From the NCBI GenBank assembly GCA_964543125.1, contig CAZIWX010000111.1, forward strand, positions 1-8,165: a DNA stretch of 8,165 nucleotides, given 5' to 3'. This stretch comes from CAZIWX01 sp964543125. Lineage in GTDB: Bacteria > Fidelibacterota > UBA8477. The notes beneath the pieces are model-generated. The model did no database searches. It saw only the letters and a list, made by a program, of their open reading frames with translations, and was not told where the DNA came from. Numbering within the stretch: the first letter of the stretch is position 1; each line of letters starts with the position of its first letter. Shown here one piece after another: positions 7,201 through 8,165 of this stretch. The position numbers were made by a program, and so were the translations under genes.

Positions 7201-7601
7201 TCCAGCAAGGTGTGGGCAACGACCCGCGCATGATGGGTGATTTGGGAAAAATCGGTCAGGAAATGGAAGCAGTAGCCAAATCCATGCGCCGAAAAAATCC
7301 CCGGCGGGACCTGATCGAGAAGCAGCGGCGGATTTTAAGCCGGCTGTTGGACGCCCAACGATCCGCTCATGAGCGGGACTATAGCAAGCAACGCACATCC
7401 AAAACCGGTGAAAACAAGCCGTTTTGGACAGGTCCCAACGGCCTGCCGTCTGACTTGGGAGAAGCACGGAATATTCTCTACGAAGAGTTACTCTACAGCT
7501 TGAAACAGCCGTATTCCCGGGAGGATCAAGCGCTTATCCGGGCCTATTTTGAGACCTTGTCGGATGAAATAAACCAACCGGTTCGGGAGATCCCGAAATG
7601 A
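4221..7601 (+). CDS. DUF4175-type membrane-anchored periplasmic coiled-coil protein
   Basis: The 1126-residue product has an N-terminal membrane region with helices at about 22-44, 55-80 and 162-180. The basic 81-162 loop suggests a cytosolic loop, so everything after about 182 should be periplasmic. Residues about 200-400 look like beta-rich Ig-like modules (VDLALDANQSEFLAGDTVLI; later TVKIRPPAYTKLP). A third such module at 405-515 contains DDDFGFSRLSLNY (431-443) and VDYWFTVWDND (491-501), the acidic/aromatic signature I associate with DUF4175 (PF13779). From about 520 to 1050 it is helical, coiled-coil and extremely Gln/Met-rich. The tail (1030-1126) is conserved-looking, with RILSRLLDAQRSAHERDYSK and ALIRAYFETLSDEI. 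No enzymatic motif is visible; a scaffold role in the cell envelope is inferred. The ATG at 4221 has only a weak Shine-Dalgarno (GGAT about 10 nt upstream), so coupling to DUF4159 is likely. The family call is good; function is unknown. Confidence 0.82.
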   Translation: MSNRLPETLQLTAQAKELAKGRLLIGLTIWCTVLPAAFAGFTWLESWRYFPTSVRLVLDLILVIAGLGSLVLLTGYYFMLKSQRLPAAQPLRLARAVIHTRNSARDTILNAVQLVEQSESFARLGISSTLTTAAVARGAKIAATLPVDLLYPTEMQYRWNRRFLLVLIPVLIVYALNFSAMNTAALRLWQPRTVFPYPVPVDLALDANQSEFLAGDTVLIAGQLRGRHFDQVSLIQTDKEGERQFTVPVKHHVFRLNLPHVSRSFSILGQVKNKRFWEPWRNQKSNLLNITVINRPVVQQLTVKIRPPAYTKLPVSVHSRDILEINALRGSKIGLNGLASKPVTQAIAVFQSGDSLPLQVSGQQFQGAFTLKGNDTFWLQVVDDEGVSNLNPLKYPVYAGADAPPLAKVLVPARDVLLNEALQLPLRVKLDDDFGFSRLSLNYQIRHPDYLQPDTTRYSETIKLPRVHEKTLEAAYNWALSGLNLNPEDGVDYWFTVWDNDRITGPKSTRTRIWSARLPSLVEMFQAVNQANDQVKSQTEDVLEAVKSIKEKVDELALEVTKNPQMSWEQQQEAKQTITETETLQQQLNDISEKLDQMIKASREQDLFDQETLDKYSELQNLFQELLTPELKAAMEKLRQAMDANDPRQIQNAMQDFQASMENFKQSVERTLEIFKRVQIEQKLDELSKRLTDLANRQQELVQDLKSNDPARTQTDAIKEQKISDEYRAAEKTARDLNALLRDQQEVDPRPASEFQQAMQASQTDTNLEQALSMLKQNQVLQSRTPAQQARQSLQQLAQQALKMQQALQQQMMSEVLSAFRNIMLKTLGLSQMQEDLENQTRDIPRHSSRIRDRADQQMALTEGLKKIAADLNALSNQTFAVGPKLGQALGRSQSQMQSAIARMENRSPAQAAKAQARAREALNLAAEQLSSAMQNLQQGGQSSGFDQYMRQLQNMAGQQQGLNQQTQLGLGNMSVMQQLAERQMALRQNLQQIQQGVGNDPRMMGDLGKIGQEMEAVAKSMRRKNPRRDLIEKQRRILSRLLDAQRSAHERDYSKQRTSKTGENKPFWTGPNGLPSDLGEARNILYEELLYSLKQPYSREDQALIRAYFETLSDEINQPVREIPK
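7582..7597 (+). promoter_or_regulatory. Hairpin sequestering a Shine-Dalgarno at the end of the DUF4175-like gene
   Basis: TTCGGGAGATCCCGAA pairs TTCGGGA (7582-7588) with TCCCGAA (7591-7597) across a 2-nt turn, or as six pairs with a 4-nt loop. It contains GGGAG (7585-7589), which is an ideal 8 nt before the ATG at 7598. In free mRNA the site would be masked. A ribosome finishing the DUF4175-like gene would melt the hairpin and open the site, a classic arrangement for translational coupling. Confidence 0.45.
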
Positions 7602-7711
7602 GAAGCACACTGGAAAGGTTGATTTTCGGAATTGGTTGGGGATCACCGGCCTTGAACCCGGAGTATCCGGTACATAACGCTTATGGGGCTTCAGTCCCTG
7701 GTTCGGTGTAA
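7598..7711 (+). CDS. Possible 37-residue coupled mini-ORF (leader peptide or small protein)
   Basis: The ATG at 7598 overlaps the DUF4175-like stop as ATGA and has GGGAG with an 8-nt spacer. The ORF runs 37 codons to TAA at 7709-7711, three bases before the ATG of the exported TPR gene, and it is in the same frame as that gene. The peptide begins MRSTLERLIFGIGWG and ends GASVPGSV; I do not recognise it, and it has no clear transmembrane or secretion signal. It could be a real small protein, a leader whose translation delivers ribosomes to the TPR start, or a chance ORF spanning a 113-bp gap. The good ribosome site and both tight junctions favour translation; the lack of recognisable content argues for caution. 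Confidence 0.35.
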   Translation: MRSTLERLIFGIGWGSPALNPEYPVHNAYGASVPGSV

Positions 7712-7714
7712 AGC

Positions 7715-8165
7715 ATGCGGAAAGCAGTAACCATTTCCCTCTTTTTTTTCGGCTTGATGACTATTCTGGCGGCACAGGGCATGCAGGCTGCTCCGGAACG
7801 GAACCAGAATCGAATCCTTTACACCCGGGCTCAGGCATTGGAACGCATGGGACGCACCAAAGAGGCCATTGACATCTATACCGGATTAGTAACCGATAAC
7901 CCCACAAACCAGATTTATTATCTGCGTTTAGCCGGGTTACTGCGGCGTTTGAAACAATTCGATGACTACCTGAAAATTATTGATTTGCGATTAAAGTATA
8001 ATCCCCGGGATATTAACCTGCGATTGGAAAAAGCCGGTGTCCTGTACAACCTGGATCAAAAAAATCAAGCCAAGGTGCTCTGGAACAACATTGTGAACAC
8101 GGGTCCACCGTCCAACAGGCTTTATACCCGGGTGGCGAATTCACAACTCTTGGCCGGAGCGGTGG
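7715..8165 (+). CDS. Exported TPR-repeat protein, 3' partial
   Basis: The frame stays open to the right edge, giving 150 codons. Residues 1 to about 25 form a signal peptide: MRKAV, the hydrophobic run TISLFFFGLMTILAA, then AQGMQAAP. Cleavage near LAA|Q or MQA|A is plausible, and no lipobox cysteine is present, so it should be periplasmic or secreted. TPR-like helix pairs start near residue 33, with RAQALERMGRTKEAIDIY followed by LVTDNP. Further pairs are LRLAGLLRRLKQFDDYLKII and LRLEKAGVLYNLDQKNQA, so at least three are visible. The ATG at 7715 has only a modest Shine-Dalgarno (GGTG, 6-nt spacer), so coupling through the preceding mini-ORF or the DUF4175-like gene is likely. TPR proteins with signal peptides are standard members of Bat-like operons; a role as a periplasmic adaptor for the DUF4175-like protein is inference. 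Total length and C-terminal domains are unknown. A T8 tract (7742-7749) lies in the signal-peptide codons. Confidence 0.85.
   Translation, partial: MRKAVTISLFFFGLMTILAAQGMQAAPERNQNRILYTRAQALERMGRTKEAIDIYTGLVTDNPTNQIYYLRLAGLLRRLKQFDDYLKIIDLRLKYNPRDINLRLEKAGVLYNLDQKNQAKVLWNNIVNTGPPSNRLYTRVANSQLLAGAV

Noticed and set aside
6871..7467. Minus-strand open frame of 198 codons opposite the 3' part of the DUF4175-like gene
   Set aside because: It is a shadow of GC-rich, glutamine-rich coding sequence; the product is Pro/Arg/Ser-rich without recognisable domains and has no ribosome site that I could see.
1..8165. tRNA, rRNA, CRISPR array, insertion sequence or phage attachment site
   Set aside because: No cloverleaf, regularly spaced direct repeats, transposase motifs or terminal inverted repeats were seen on either strand.

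Overview
The window comes from a Gram-negative-type bacterium. It carries one predicted lipoprotein, two other proteins with export signals, and a very large membrane-anchored protein whose bulk should lie in the periplasm. GC content is near 50% and arginine is written mostly as CGG. The pairing of DUF4159 with DUF4175, next to TPR proteins, is something I associate with Bacteroidetes-like and FCB-superphylum lineages and their uncultured relatives. That is a low-confidence placement from memory of gene content; no marker gene is present. There are no RNA genes, CRISPR arrays, transposases or prophage genes in view.

Layout. (1) 1-1398, plus strand: a PLP-dependent class IV aminotransferase, cut by the window edge at its N-terminus, and a class I SAM-dependent methyltransferase only 3 bp downstream, clearly one transcript. 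(2) 1399-1741: a gene-free convergent intergenic stretch with a GC-rich inverted repeat, a degenerate copy of a widespread 'cacagat...acacggataaa' intergenic repeat, and a strong intrinsic terminator serving the minus-strand gene. (3) 1742-2785, minus strand: a TPR lipoprotein with a strong ribosome binding site and a recognisable sigma70-like promoter. (4) 2786-2954: a divergent intergenic region. (5) 2955 to the right edge, plus strand: a tightly packed run of DUF456 membrane protein, exported DUF4159 protein, 1126-residue DUF4175-type membrane-anchored coiled-coil protein, a possible 37-codon coupled mini-ORF, and an exported TPR protein cut by the window edge.

The right-hand cluster is the most interesting part. 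DUF4159, DUF4175-like and TPR proteins are typical companions of MoxR AAA ATPase / DUF58 / von Willebrand factor A ('Bat-like') envelope operons, and none of these proteins has an established biochemical function. The inferred picture is a periplasmic scaffold (DUF4175-like) held by three N-terminal membrane helices, working with an exported DUF4159 protein and an exported TPR adaptor. The DUF4175-like/TPR junction shows unusual translational architecture: an ATGA overlap, a Shine-Dalgarno inside a perfect hairpin, and a short ORF in the same frame as the TPR gene, separated from it by one stop codon.
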